A stretch of DNA of 64,000 nucleotides from Coriobacteriia bacterium (GCA_003149935.1 QAMH01000006.1:314153-378152); one strand, 5' to 3'. Positions 34,061 to 43,345 are shown, counted from the stretch's first letter. A program made the numbers and translations. The notes: a model not told the origin generated them from the sequence alone.

Positions 34061-34800
34061 CACTGAATATGTCCGAGGAAGTTCTTCGTACGCTCGTGCT
34101 TGGGATGGTTGAAGACCTCGTCGGGCGTACCCTCCTCGACGACGACTCCGCCTTCCATGAAGATGACGCGATCCGCCACATCCTTGGCGAACTGCATCTC
34201 GTGCGTGACGACGACCATCGTCATACCCTCCTCTGCAAGGGAGCGCATGACATCGAGAACACCACGCACGAGCTCGGGGTCAAGAGCGCTTGTGGCCTCG
34301 TCGAAGAGCATCACGTGAGGCTCCATCGCCAGAGCACGCGCGATGGCGACGCGCTGTTGCTGGCCGCCGGACAGTTGCGCGGGGAAGTAATCGGCGCGAT
34401 CGCCCAGCCCGACACGGTCGAGCTCGAAATGGGCGATACGCTCGGCCTCCTCCTTGGAGCGCTTGAGCACCTTGCGTTGGGCGAGCATGACGTTTTTGAG
34501 CGCCGTGAGCTGCGGGAAGAGGTTGAACTGCTGAAACACCATGCCCACGTGCTCGCGGAGCTTGTTCACGTCGGTCTTCGGGTCGGTGATTTCCTTGCCC
34601 TCGATGAAGATGTGACCACCCGTGGGTTTCTCGAGCAGGTTGATGCAACGCAGCATCGTCGACTTGCCAGAACCCGAAGGACCGAGCACGACAACGACCT
34701 CACCCTTGGCGACCTCGATATTGACGTCCTTCAAGACCTCGTTGTCGCCGAAGCTCTTCGAGAGGTGCTGGATCGAAATCATGGAATCCTGTCCGCTCAT
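34060..34800 (-). CDS. Polar amino-acid ABC transporter ATP-binding protein
   Basis: 246-aa ATPase of the HisP/GlnQ group. Walker A GPSGSGKST, signature LSGGQQQR, Walker B VMLFDEATSALD and the His switch VVVTHEM are all intact, and the C-terminus HPKHERTKNFLGHI is typical of polar-amino-acid systems. It powers import with the permease encoded just upstream; the ATG overlaps the permease stop by four bases (ATGA). DEATSALD in place of DEPTSALD is a common variant in this group. Confidence 0.95.
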   Translation of the reverse strand: MSGQDSMISIQHLSKSFGDNEVLKDVNIEVAKGEVVVVLGPSGSGKSTMLRCINLLEKPTGGHIFIEGKEITDPKTDVNKLREHVGMVFQQFNLFPQLTALKNVMLAQRKVLKRSKEEAERIAHFELDRVGLGDRADYFPAQLSGGQQQRVAIARALAMEPHVMLFDEATSALDPELVRGVLDVMRSLAEEGMTMVVVTHEMQFAKDVADRVIFMEGGVVVEEGTPDEVFNHPKHERTKNFLGHIQ

Positions 34801-36293
34801 CGCGCGCCTCCCTTCTCTTCGGTGGAATCAAGTTGAGCATCGCGAGCTACCTCTTCTTGGAGCTCGTCAATAGCCTGCTCCATGTCCTTTGACGAAAGGT
34901 CACCGGTAAGACCGGCTTCAAGGCGCGTCTGCTCCTGAAGCTCGTCGCGTGCATCGTCAGTGCTGTCGGCGATTTCCTCGCACATCTGGCTAAACGCGCC
35001 ACGGCGGTTCTTGCGGCGCTTCTTCTTGGGAGCGCTGCCGCCCGAATCGGCGAGCGCGAGGCGCTTTTCGAGGTTACCGACGACGCGGATGAGCGGCAAG
35101 GTGACGATGAGGTAGAAGCACGCGGCGACGATGTAGGGCGTCATGTTACCCGTGAGCGACACGATGGAGCGTGAGTAGAGCATGAGCTCCATGACGCCGA
35201 CGGCCGCGAGCAGCGAGGTGTCCTTGTAGAGCAGGATGAACTCGCTCGTCATGGTCGGGATGACGCGACGGATGGTCTGCGGAATGATGACGTAGAACAT
35301 CGTCTGCGGGCCGGTCATGCCAAGCGAGCGTGCCGCCTCGAACTGACCGGTGGGCACGGACTGTATGCCTGCGCGGAATATCTCGCAGAGGTAGGCGCCC
35401 GAATTGACCGCGAGCACGATGATCGCGAGCACGTACTGGTTGATGTCGATGCCGAGCAGCGGCAGGCCGAAGAACGCGATGTAGATCTGCAAGAAGAGCG
35501 GGGTGCCACGCACGACGCCGGTGTACACGGCGGCGAGTACATGCAGGATGCGCGCACGTGCGATCTTCATGAACGCGGCTATGAGGCCGATGGGGATGGC
35601 CAACGGGAAGCCGACGAGCACAAGGCCAAGCGAGATGAGCCAGCCAACCGCGACGATGGGGATAGACGAGACGATGAGCTCGGGCTGGAAGAAGAGGCGC
35701 AGGAAGGTAACCGAGTTCCAGGCCTGGACGGCAGGCTGCTCGCCGAGCCAGTTGGAGATCTTCTCGGCCGTCGAAGCGTGCGTGACCTCGATGGCGGGCG
35801 ACGGCGCGAAGTCGAGGGTCTGGCCGTTAGCCAGCGTATACGTTCCGGAAAGCGTGACCTCGCCGTTCACGTTGGGCAGCGACACCTTGTACATCTCGAG
35901 ACGCAGGCGCTGACCGGGCTGAAGCGGCGCGGAGAAGTTCACGTCGATCGAGGCATCGCCCTTGTTCATCGTCGCAACGTTCTCGGGGCTCAGACGGGTC
36001 GTGCCCTCGAGCACCGTCACCTTGACCGACGATTCATCGGTGATCGAGGAGCCTTCGGGAAGCTCGACGCGCACGGACGAGACCTGCTCGCCGTCACCGA
36101 CGAGCGCCTCCCAGGTCACGCGCGTCGGCTCGCCGCCGAGCACGCTTCCCGTACCCGTCTCGTTGCTCTTGGCCGTGGTCACGTCGACGGACATGGCACC
36201 GGCGAGAAGCGGCGAGACGAAGGTCAGCACGAGCGAGAGCGCGAGTGCCGTCACGAGCGCATGCTTGAGCACGGGCTTCAGGTATGCTGCCAT
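34797..36293 (-). CDS. Amino-acid ABC permease with extracytoplasmic N-terminal domain
   Basis: Unusually long at about 498 aa; HisM/GlnP permeases are about 220-250 aa. After a membrane segment or signal-like helix (residues 8-32) comes an extracellular beta-rich region to about residue 170 (SVRVELPEGSSITDESSVKVTVLEG..), then a normal permease (about 200-420) with the EAA loop EAARSLGMTGPQTMFYVIIPQTIRRVIP, and a charged coiled tail (KKKRRKNRRGAF..EEVARDAQLDSTEEKGG). The outer domain may dock the binding protein or a ligand. ATG 36291-36293 is preceded by GGGGGA; an ATG nine codons upstream is possible. Confidence 0.9.
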   Translation of the reverse strand: MAAYLKPVLKHALVTALALSLVLTFVSPLLAGAMSVDVTTAKSNETGTGSVLGGEPTRVTWEALVGDGEQVSSVRVELPEGSSITDESSVKVTVLEGTTRLSPENVATMNKGDASIDVNFSAPLQPGQRLRLEMYKVSLPNVNGEVTLSGTYTLANGQTLDFAPSPAIEVTHASTAEKISNWLGEQPAVQAWNSVTFLRLFFQPELIVSSIPIVAVGWLISLGLVLVGFPLAIPIGLIAAFMKIARARILHVLAAVYTGVVRGTPLFLQIYIAFFGLPLLGIDINQYVLAIIVLAVNSGAYLCEIFRAGIQSVPTGQFEAARSLGMTGPQTMFYVIIPQTIRRVIPTMTSEFILLYKDTSLLAAVGVMELMLYSRSIVSLTGNMTPYIVAACFYLIVTLPLIRVVGNLEKRLALADSGGSAPKKKRRKNRRGAFSQMCEEIADSTDDARDELQEQTRLEAGLTGDLSSKDMEQAIDELQEEVARDAQLDSTEEKGGAR

Positions 36294-36327
36294 ATGAATG
36301 AATCCCCCGTAAATATGCATAAAATAG

Positions 36328-36362
36328 ATAAGGCAAGGACGAATTATACGCCCTTGCCTTAT
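36328..36362 (-). terminator. Attenuator-like hairpin between binding protein and permease
   Basis: TAAGGCAAGG (36329-36338) pairs with CCTTGCCTTA (36352-36361). On the minus strand it follows a smaller hairpin, AACCGAA/TTCGGTT (36366-36385), and precedes TCTATTTTATG. It would lower read-through from the abundant binding-protein mRNA into the permease. Confidence 0.55.
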
Positions 36363-36398
36363 TGAAACCGAAGAGAAATTCGGTTGTTCGAGAACGGA

Positions 36399-37223
36399 CT
36401 ACTTGGCCGCGCCGAACCACTCCTCCTGGAGCTTGGCGATGGTGCCATCGGCCTGCATCTCGGCAAGCGCGTTGTTGATGGCCTCGGCCAGCGCGACGTT
36501 GGAGGTGTTCACGATGATGCCGTACTGCTCGCCCGTCGGGATGACCTCGAGGATGTCGCAGTCGTCATACTCGTGCGCGATGCTGTAGGCAGCAGCCGGT
36601 TCGTCGTAGATGACGGCCTTGATCTTGCCGGTGCGCAGAGCCGCGAGCATGTCGGGAGTCTCCTGGAACGGCGTGTAGGCGATGTCCTTCAGGTTCTCCT
36701 TGGCCCAAGCCTCGCCCGAGGAACCGGACTGGGCACCCACGGCCTGGCCGTTGAGCGCGTCGCGGCTCGTCACATCGGAGCCCTTGAGGACGACGATGGC
36801 GAGGTTGGAGTCATAGTACGCGTCGGTGAAGGCGACCTGCTCGGCACGCTCGTCATCGATGGTGATGGCGCTGATGGCGCAATCGAAGGTCTTGCCACCC
36901 GCGACCTGCGTCACGAGCGAATCGAAGGCCTGGTTCTGGATGTCGGCATTGAGGCCGAGATGCTTCGCGACTTCCTTGATGAGCGCGATATCGTAACCCT
37001 TGATCTCGCCGTTCTCCTGATACTCCATCGGAGCGTAATCAGGGCTCGTGGCAACCGTGAGGGTGCCCGGCGTGACGAGCGTGTACTCGTCGGAAGCGGC
37101 GGAGCTGGAGCTCGCAGAGCTGGACTGCGAAGAGCCACCACAGGCGCTCAGCGCGAGCATGCCGACGACGGCGATGCAGGCAAGGCCGAACACGGCAATC
37201 TTAGAAAACTTCCCCTTCAACAT
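36399..37223 (-). CDS. Amino-acid ABC transporter substrate-binding lipoprotein
   Basis: 274 aa with a lipoprotein signal peptide (lipobox LSAC, Cys28) and a Ser-rich linker, then a type II periplasmic-binding fold of the SBP3 family: TVATSPDYAPMEYQENGEIKGYDIALIKEVAKHLG at the start, followed by the FDCAISAITIDDERAEQVAFTDAY segment. It is anchored outside the membrane and delivers a polar or charged amino acid. It is the first gene of the cluster with the long permease, the ATPase and the EamA gene. The ligand cannot be assigned from sequence alone. Confidence 0.94.
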   Translation of the reverse strand: MLKGKFSKIAVFGLACIAVVGMLALSACGGSSQSSSASSSSAASDEYTLVTPGTLTVATSPDYAPMEYQENGEIKGYDIALIKEVAKHLGLNADIQNQAFDSLVTQVAGGKTFDCAISAITIDDERAEQVAFTDAYYDSNLAIVVLKGSDVTSRDALNGQAVGAQSGSSGEAWAKENLKDIAYTPFQETPDMLAALRTGKIKAVIYDEPAAAYSIAHEYDDCDILEVIPTGEQYGIIVNTSNVALAEAINNALAEMQADGTIAKLQEEWFGAAK

Positions 37224-37324
37224 CTCTCTCCCTTACTACTCGAAACTGCAAATCAGAAACGCATTTTCAAACCGTGCAACCGTACCATAGCTGCTCACCT
37301 GCGGCAATGAAATACTGGTCACCG

Positions 37325-38092
37325 TCAGTCGTAAATCTTTCTGAGGAAGCTCTTGGTACGCTCGTGCTGCGGATGGTCGATGACCTGCTCGGGCGAGCCC
37401 TCCTCGACGATCACGCCTTTGTCCATGAAGATGACGCGATCCGAGACGTCACGCGCGAAGGTCATCTCGTGCGTGACGATGACCATGGTCATGTGCTCTT
37501 CGGCGAGGTCGCGGATAATCTTGAGTACGTCCTGCGTAAGCTCGGGGTCAAGCGCACTCGTGGGTTCGTCGAAGAAGAGGATGTCGGGCTTCGTGCATAA
37601 CGCACGGGCAATGGCAACACGTTGAAGCTGGCCTCCCGAAAGCTCGTTTGGAACCATATTCTCCTTACCAGCCAAGCCAAACTTCTCGAGAAGCTCGACC
37701 GCCATGATGCGCGCCTGTTCCTTGTCGACCTTCTGCACGCGTACGGGCGCGTCCATGACGTTTTGCAGCACCGTGCGATGCGGAAAGAGATTGAAGTTTT
37801 GGAACACGAGGCCGAACTTCGAGCGCGCCTTCTTGAGCGTGGCCTTGTCTGCATAGACCGCTCGACCATCGGGTCCGGGCTTGGCCACGACGATGTCCTC
37901 GTAAGCCAGGTAACCGCGCTCGAAGGTCTCGAGCAACGTCGCACAGCGAAGCAACGTCGATTTGCCACCACCGGACGATCCGATGATGCTCACGACTTCG
38001 CCCTGCGTGACCTCGAGGCTAATGTCCTTGAGGACCATCGTGTCGCCAAAGCTCTTCTCGACGTTTCTGAGGGAGAGAATCTCCTTGGACAT
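37325..38092 (-). CDS. Second polar amino-acid ABC transporter ATP-binding protein
   Basis: 255 aa from ATG 38090-38092. Walker A GSSGGGKST, signature ELSGGQLQR, Walker B ILFFDEPTSALD and His switch VTHEM are complete. Related to GlnQ. The chosen start has GAGGAG nine bases upstream; an ATG nine codons earlier would overlap the permease stop. It forms the last gene of a three-gene importer (binding protein, permease, ATPase) parallel to the system at 34060-37223. Confidence 0.94.
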   Translation of the reverse strand: MSKEILSLRNVEKSFGDTMVLKDISLEVTQGEVVSIIGSSGGGKSTLLRCATLLETFERGYLAYEDIVVAKPGPDGRAVYADKATLKKARSKFGLVFQNFNLFPHRTVLQNVMDAPVRVQKVDKEQARIMAVELLEKFGLAGKENMVPNELSGGQLQRVAIARALCTKPDILFFDEPTSALDPELTQDVLKIIRDLAEEHMTMVIVTHEMTFARDVSDRVIFMDKGVIVEEGSPEQVIDHPQHERTKSFLRKIYD

Positions 38093-38111
38093 GGGTGCTA
38101 TCTCCTCTCCC

Positions 38112-38789
38112 CTAGTCATGGTAGTACGCGAGTTTCTTCTCGGCCTTGTTCAGTATGAACTCGACGACGAGCGTGAAGACCCAGTAGATGATCGCGGCGA
38201 TGACGTAGGGAATCATGCTCACGAAGGACGCGGCAAGCGCCTTGGCTTCGGTAAACATCTCGGCGATGCCGAGCACGAAGGCAAGTGAGGTGTCCTTGAC
38301 CAGGGTGATGATCTCGTTGCCCATTGCCGGCAGGATACGCTTGATGACCTGGGGTAACACGATGTAGAAAAAAGTCTGGGCACGCGAGTACCCGAGCACT
38401 TCGGCCGCCTCGTAATGTCCCACGGGAATGGACTGAATGCCACTGCGGTAGATTTCGGCGAAGTAGGCCGCGTAGTTAAGAATGAAGCCAATAGCACAGG
38501 CCCCAAACTTCCAGCCCGAACCCATGTTGATGCCAAAAAGGTAATACGGTCCAAACATGAGGGCCATGAGCTGGAGCATAAGCGGCGTGCCGCGCATGAA
38601 CGAGATGTAAACGCGTGCTATGAGCGAAAGCGGCTTGAACTTGCTCATGCGCGCAAGGGCAATGACGATGCCAAGCGGCAGCGCTCCGACAAGCGTCACG
38701 ACGAATATCTCGAGCGACAATACAAAACCCGCCCCAAGATCGGGCAGGACCACGGACATCATCTGCATGAATGCAGGATCCACACGCAT
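38112..38789 (-). CDS. Second polar amino-acid ABC permease
   Basis: About 225 aa, standard length for the HisM/GlnP family, five to six membrane helices and the EAA loop HYEAAEVLGYSRAQTFFYIVLPQVIKRILPA. Unlike the neighbouring system it has no extra domains. It pairs with the ATPase gene, which begins 19 bases after its stop, and the binding protein upstream. The start may be the ATG at 38787-38789 or the GTG codon before it. Confidence 0.94.
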   Translation of the reverse strand: MRVDPAFMQMMSVVLPDLGAGFVLSLEIFVVTLVGALPLGIVIALARMSKFKPLSLIARVYISFMRGTPLMLQLMALMFGPYYLFGINMGSGWKFGACAIGFILNYAAYFAEIYRSGIQSIPVGHYEAAEVLGYSRAQTFFYIVLPQVIKRILPAMGNEIITLVKDTSLAFVLGIAEMFTEAKALAASFVSMIPYVIAAIIYWVFTLVVEFILNKAEKKLAYYHD

Positions 38790-38810
38790 CACCTCGTCTA
38801 CAGCGTACGA

Positions 38811-38837
38811 CGGGGCGGCCTCAAGACGACCGCCCCG
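38811..38837 (-). terminator. Hairpin between second binding protein and permease
   Basis: CGGGGCGG (38811-38818) pairs with CCGCCCCG (38830-38837), 11-base loop, 25 bases after the binding-protein stop. Probably an mRNA-stabilising or attenuating stem; no T-tract. Confidence 0.5.
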
Positions 38838-38861
38838 CAGATTCCAGAATATGAAGCGAGC

Positions 38862-39707
38862 TTACTTGCCCAGGCACCAGTTCTCGTAGCTGATGCCGTC
38901 AGCAGAGTACTTCTCGCAAATCTCCTTGACCGTACCGTCGGCGTCCATCTCCTTGAGCGTCATGGTAACCTGATCGGCGAGACCATCGTTGCCCTTCTTG
39001 AAGGCAACGGCGTAATGCTCGCTGGAGAGCTGCTCGTCAAGCATCTTGAACACGCCCGGCTTGGCGGCCATCTGATACTGCGCGATGGACAGGTCGCAGG
39101 CAACGGCATCGACCATGCCGCTCTCGAGCTGCATGAAGGCATTATTGTAATCGCCGATCGTCTCGACCTTGCCACCGGCGAAGGTGTCCTGCAGGCTCTT
39201 CTCGTCACCATCGAGTACCTCGAGGGCGGCGGAATCGACCTGCGTCATGACGGTCTTGCCGGCAAGATCGGCAAGCGAGTTGATACCGCTGTCAGCCTTA
39301 ACAACGATGACCTGGCCATTGATCATGTACATGTCGGTGAAGGAGTAATCGTTCTCACGGCCTTCGTAGGTGAAGCCGTTCCAGATGCAGGTGATGTTGC
39401 CCTGGTTGATGAGCGCGTCCTTGGCATCCCAGTCAATCGGCTCGGCCTGGAAGGTCCAGCCGTTACGATCGCAAACCTCCTTGGCAAGATCGAGATCGAG
39501 ACCGGTGAATTCGCCCGTCGTGGTGTCCTTGAAGCCATACGGCGGATAGCTCTGATCGAAACCGACAATGAAGACGTTGTCTTCAGGTGCGTTATTTCCA
39601 GCCGCGCTGCTCGAAGATGCAGCACTACCACCGCATGCCGTCAGGGCAAGGGCGCCAAAACAGAGCATGCAGCATGCAAGCGCAATCGATACGAGTTTCT
39701 TCTTCAT
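38862..39707 (-). CDS. Second amino-acid ABC substrate-binding lipoprotein
   Basis: 281 aa, signal peptide with lipobox LTAC (Cys25), Ser/Ala linker and an SBP3 domain: FIVGFDQSYPPYGFKDTTTGEFTGLDLDLAKEVC and the AVACDLSIAQY segment. It should bind an amino acid outside the cell for the permease and ATPase downstream. It has diverged well away from the neighbouring binding protein at 36399, so the two importers likely take different substrates. Confidence 0.94.
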   Translation of the reverse strand: MKKKLVSIALACCMLCFGALALTACGGSAASSSSAAGNNAPEDNVFIVGFDQSYPPYGFKDTTTGEFTGLDLDLAKEVCDRNGWTFQAEPIDWDAKDALINQGNITCIWNGFTYEGRENDYSFTDMYMINGQVIVVKADSGINSLADLAGKTVMTQVDSAALEVLDGDEKSLQDTFAGGKVETIGDYNNAFMQLESGMVDAVACDLSIAQYQMAAKPGVFKMLDEQLSSEHYAVAFKKGNDGLADQVTMTLKEMDADGTVKEICEKYSADGISYENWCLGK

Positions 39708-39755
39708 CTTTCTCTCCCTACATCACTCTAGCGTAGTAAAGTTTCGTACCGTGGC

Positions 39756-39783
39756 ATTGTAGCCTAATTGCGGTGTAGGTGAA
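39756..39783 (-). promoter_or_regulatory. Candidate promoter for the second amino-acid importer
   Basis: Minus strand TTCACC (39778-39783) and TACAAT (39756-39761) with a 16-base spacer, about 50 bases before the ATG. Confidence 0.4.
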
Positions 39784-39798
39784 GCATGAATTCGCCGT

Positions 39799-39833
39799 GA
39801 ATGTGTCAGGGGGTCTGACCCCTTGACACATTC
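39799..39833. repeat. GGGGTC-N-GACCCC palindrome, copy 3
   Basis: Arms of 17 bases around a single T, one G.T position (GAATGTGTCAGGGGGTC and its partner). The right arm reaches into the recO stop codon, so it may end recO transcription. Confidence 0.8.
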
Positions 39834-40584
39834 ATCCCATCAGCAACGTCTTGAGAAAGGCAATGCTCTTGAGCTCGAAACCTGCATGCTCGCAGACCCA
39901 CATGTGTGCAAGATCGAGCAATTCGATTTCGGGATAGGATTCGATATCGGCAATCTGGGCGAAGGTCGAGAACAGCAAAGCCTCGATCCAAGCCGCAGCC
40001 CGCGAGTCGATGGTCGTGCAGATCCCGAGTCGCCCAAGGCAATCATCGCAGAGCGCGCCTCCATAGCTCACGTCGAAGGCTTTCACCTGCTCGATGGACG
40101 TTCCGCAGAGCGCACATTCGCGCGTCGCGGGTGCAAAGCCCTGCATGGCCATCGCCTTGAAGAGAAAGGCCGCTGCGATGAATGCCGCCCTACGTGCCGG
40201 TAGCTCAGCTATGGTGCGCATTGACGCCGCGCTCATCTCGTACATACGCTCACCCAGGACAACGCCCTCACGCCCGAGCTTTTCGAGGAACTCCGTCTCG
40301 ACGCTTGCAGCTGCCGTGCGCTCAAGCTCCTCGCGTATCGACGCGTTTGTGGCAATCGTCTTGACCTCGCGCACGATGTCGAGGGACTTTCCCTCATGCA
40401 AGAGCAAATCTGCCTCGGCGAATAACTCGAGGCGTGCCCCAATGCGGTTGCCGGGTTTGCGCAGCCCCTTGGCAACGGCTCGTATCTGACGTCCGTCCCC
40501 GCCGAGCATGGTGACGATGACGTCGGTCTCTCCAAGCTTCGTGTGCTTGAGGACGATGCAGCGCTCGTTATAGGCCTTCGCCAT
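39832..40584 (-). CDS. recO: DNA repair protein RecO
   Basis: 250 aa from ATG 40582-40584. An N-terminal OB-fold (ERCIVLKHTKLGETDVIVTMLGGDGRQIRAVAKGLRK) and a C-terminal zinc-finger region with two cysteine pairs (CALCG ... CDDC) match RecO, which anneals DNA and loads RecA with RecF and RecR in gap repair. It follows era, whose last codons it overlaps, the same order found in many Gram-positive genomes. Confidence 0.92.
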   Translation of the reverse strand: MAKAYNERCIVLKHTKLGETDVIVTMLGGDGRQIRAVAKGLRKPGNRIGARLELFAEADLLLHEGKSLDIVREVKTIATNASIREELERTAAASVETEFLEKLGREGVVLGERMYEMSAASMRTIAELPARRAAFIAAAFLFKAMAMQGFAPATRECALCGTSIEQVKAFDVSYGGALCDDCLGRLGICTTIDSRAAAWIEALLFSTFAQIADIESYPEIELLDLAHMWVCEHAGFELKSIAFLKTLLMG

Positions 40585-41533
40585 AGCCAAATTTCCTGAC
40601 CTGCGCGGCGTTCTGACGCCAGTCCTTCTTGACCTTCACCGTGAGGTCGAGATGCACCTGGCAGCCAAAGATGCGCTCGAGATCCTCACGCGCCTGCATG
40701 CCGATTTGCTTGATCTTGCTGCCCTTGGCACCGATGATGATGCCCTTCTGGCTATCGCGTTCGACATATATGACCGCCCAGATGCGCATGAGGCGCCTGT
40801 CCTCGATGCGCTCGATGTCCTCGACAACGACACCGACCGAATGGGGAACCTCATCGAAGGTCGAACGCAGGATCTTCTCGCGAATGAACTCGGCAATGAG
40901 CACTTCGTCAGAAAGATCGACACCCGTATCCTTGGGAAACCAGCGTGGACCTGCCGGAAGCAGATCGTAGACGGCGTCGATGAAGTCATCGAGACCACGG
41001 TTGTGCTTGGCGGAAACGACGACCTCGGCATCAAAATCGCACAGGCCACGTGCCTGCTCAAGGCGCTCGGCGATGACGGGTTTCTTGACGAGGTCGGCTT
41101 TGGAGATAACAAGGATCTTGTGGCACGAAAGCTCGTTTATGTGGTTGGCAATCCACTCATCCCCCGTGCCAACAGGCTGCGATGCGTCGATGAGGAAGGC
41201 GACGACATCGACATCCGCCAGCGCCTGCAGGGCTGACTCGTTGAGCTCGGCACCCAAGGCGTCCTTCGGTTTGTGGATGCCCGGCGTGTCGACGATGATC
41301 ATCTGCATGTCATCGGTATCGTATACTGCGCGGAAGCGGTGACGCGTGGTCTGGGGCGTACGCGATGTGATGGCGAGCTTGGTGCCCATGATATGGTTGA
41401 GCAATGTTGACTTGCCCGCATTGGGCCGACCGACGAGCGTCACGAAGCCGCTGCGAAAGGTCTCGGGATTGACTGCCGCATACGCATCATCGGCAATGCC
41501 TGCGGCTTTGAGCATCTCATCCAGATCGGACAT
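40568..41533 (-). CDS. era: GTPase Era
   Basis: Essential GTPase that assists 16S rRNA processing and 30S assembly. 321 aa: G1 GRPNAGKST (35-43), the switch region TTRHRF, G3 DTPGIHKPKD, G4 as SKAD in place of NKxD, and the C-terminal KH domain (VIYVERDSQKGIIIGAKGSKIKQIG). The first about 30 residues are an extension ahead of the GTPase. Located between dgkA and recO, the conserved ybeY-dgkA-era-recO order. Confidence 0.96.
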   Translation of the reverse strand: MSDLDEMLKAAGIADDAYAAVNPETFRSGFVTLVGRPNAGKSTLLNHIMGTKLAITSRTPQTTRHRFRAVYDTDDMQMIIVDTPGIHKPKDALGAELNESALQALADVDVVAFLIDASQPVGTGDEWIANHINELSCHKILVISKADLVKKPVIAERLEQARGLCDFDAEVVVSAKHNRGLDDFIDAVYDLLPAGPRWFPKDTGVDLSDEVLIAEFIREKILRSTFDEVPHSVGVVVEDIERIEDRRLMRIWAVIYVERDSQKGIIIGAKGSKIKQIGMQAREDLERIFGCQVHLDLTVKVKKDWRQNAAQVRKFGYGEGL

Positions 41534-41545
41534 GGTCTCTCCTTA

Positions 41546-41911
41546 TTACGCAATGAATTTCATGAGCGCCGGGATGAAGACGATGAGGCCGACGACAACC
41601 GAGGTAATCGCGAGTACGAGCACGGCGCCTGCGGCCGCGTCCTTGGCTATCTCGATAAGGTGGTCATAATCGGGACTTACCTTGTCGCACAACGCTTCCA
41701 TTGCCGTGTTGAGCACCTCGGCGGATACGACCATCCCAATGCAAACGATGACGGCACACCAGCCCCAAGGTTCGACCTGCAAGACCCAGCAGGCGATGAG
41801 TGCCATGAGCGCGAAGACGAGATGCACCTTCATGTGAACTTCGCTCATGAAGGCCCTGCCAATACCCACGAACGCAACGGCGAAGCTCTTGGCTTGTGAC
41901 TGGTTCTTCAT
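41546..41911 (-). CDS. dgkA: Diacylglycerol/undecaprenol kinase family protein
   Basis: 121-aa membrane protein with three helices and the family motif SAEVLNTAMEALCDKVSPDYDHLIEIAKDAAAGAVLV. In Gram-positive bacteria this family mainly phosphorylates undecaprenol, feeding the same lipid carrier as uppP. ATG overlaps the ybeY stop by one base (TGATG). Confidence 0.92.
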   Translation of the reverse strand: MKNQSQAKSFAVAFVGIGRAFMSEVHMKVHLVFALMALIACWVLQVEPWGWCAVIVCIGMVVSAEVLNTAMEALCDKVSPDYDHLIEIAKDAAAGAVLVLAITSVVVGLIVFIPALMKFIA

Positions 41912-42366
41912 CAGCGTATCCCCGTCAGACCATAGGCGTCGAGAATCTCCTTCTCGAACGCCTCCATCTCGAGCGCCTCGGTCTCGTCGATGTGATCGTA
42001 GCCGAGGAGATGCAGCAACGAGTGCACGAGCATGAGCGATGCCTCCTGCTCAAGACTCGTGCCAAATTGGGCACGCTGTCCATCAACGACATCCAGGGCG
42101 ATGACGACATCACCGATTTCGATGGGGGTACCCGGCTCGTATGTATCCCATGGGTCATCGCACTCGAAAGAAAGGACATCGGTGGGCTTGTCAATGCCTC
42201 GGTACGTGCGATTGAGCTCGTGAATCTCATCCGCATCAACCAAGCTAATCGAAACCTCACAGGCATCGGGAGCATCCATGTACTCGAGCGCGAAGCACGC
42301 GAGCCTCTCGATAGCGGCGTCATCCCAGGTTAGCGCACCGCCACGGCTGTCTATGTTCACGAGCAT
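41911..42366 (-). CDS. ybeY: Endoribonuclease YbeY
   Basis: Single-strand endoribonuclease for 16S rRNA 3' maturation and ribosome quality control. 151 aa; the zinc-binding motif HSLLHLLGYDH is complete, and the central RGIDKPTDVLSFEC is typical. The start 42364-42366 is set by GGGAGG ten bases upstream; it begins right at the phoH stop. Confidence 0.93.
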   Translation of the reverse strand: MLVNIDSRGGALTWDDAAIERLACFALEYMDAPDACEVSISLVDADEIHELNRTYRGIDKPTDVLSFECDDPWDTYEPGTPIEIGDVVIALDVVDGQRAQFGTSLEQEASLMLVHSLLHLLGYDHIDETEALEMEAFEKEILDAYGLTGIR

Positions 42367-42367
42367 G

Positions 42368-43345
42368 CTACTTCGACCTCCCGGAATCGTTACGCGCGCC
42401 GCGAGCTGCTTCGTCATACGCATGCACGATACGCGCAACGAGGCTATGACGCACGACATCTGCACCGGTCAAGTCGATGAATGAGATCTCGTCGATATCA
42501 CTGAGGATGTCACGCACGCCATGCAGGCCCGAGACACCACCCGGCAAGTCGACTTGCGTGATATCACCCGTGACGACCATCTTGGAGCCGAAGCCCAGAC
42601 GGGTGAGGAACATCTTGAGCTGCTCGGGTGTGGTGTTCTGCGCCTCATCGAGAATGAGGAAGGCATCATTGAAGGTGCGTCCGCGCATGAAGGCAAGTGG
42701 GGCGATCTCGATGACGCCCTGCGAGATGAGCTGGTTGCCCTTCTCCATGTCGGTCAGATCGAAGAGCGCGTCATAGAGCGGGCGTACGTAAGGATCGACC
42801 TTCTCGTCGAGCGTGCCCGGCAAGAAACCGAGGTTCTCGCCCGCCTCGACGACGGGACGCGTAAGGATGATGCGACCGATCTCCTTGCGCTTGAGTGCGG
42901 CGATGGCCATTGCCATGGCGAGGTAGGTCTTACCCGTGCCAGCCGGACCGATGGCAAAGGTGACGGTGCTGTCGCGTATGGCATCGCAGTAGCGCTTCTG
43001 GCCACTCGTCTTGGGACGGATTGCGCGCCCTCGATAGGTAAGCAGAATGTCCTCGCGCAGGGAGCTCGGGGAGTAATCGGAATTGCGCAGCACCTCGACG
43101 GCGCGACGGATGTCCTCGACCGTCGGCGCTTTGTTAGCCTGGACCATGTCAAAAAGGTCGGAGACAAGCGCCGAGATGAGTGGCACCTCGAGGGCATCAC
43201 CCGTCATGACGATGCTATCGGAGCGCAACGCGATGGTCGCATCGAAGAGATCTTCGATGGCACGTAGATTGGCATCCTGGGGACCGCAGAAGAGGGCAAG
43301 GTCAATGCCGTCGGGCAGGGGAAGCGTAACTTGGCTCGAATGCAT
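42368..43345 (-). CDS. phoH: PhoH family ATPase
   Basis: 325 aa with an N-terminal RNA-binding-like region and the PhoH ATPase: Walker A GPAGTGKTYLA, then RPVVEAGENLGFLPG, Walker B AFLILDEAQNTTPEQ and VTGDITQVDLP. A PhoL/YbeZ-type protein, which works beside YbeY in many bacteria; the gene lies directly upstream of ybeY. The ATG overlaps the thiI stop by one base. Confidence 0.94.
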   Translation of the reverse strand: MHSSQVTLPLPDGIDLALFCGPQDANLRAIEDLFDATIALRSDSIVMTGDALEVPLISALVSDLFDMVQANKAPTVEDIRRAVEVLRNSDYSPSSLREDILLTYRGRAIRPKTSGQKRYCDAIRDSTVTFAIGPAGTGKTYLAMAMAIAALKRKEIGRIILTRPVVEAGENLGFLPGTLDEKVDPYVRPLYDALFDLTDMEKGNQLISQGVIEIAPLAFMRGRTFNDAFLILDEAQNTTPEQLKMFLTRLGFGSKMVVTGDITQVDLPGGVSGLHGVRDILSDIDEISFIDLTGADVVRHSLVARIVHAYDEAARGARNDSGRSK

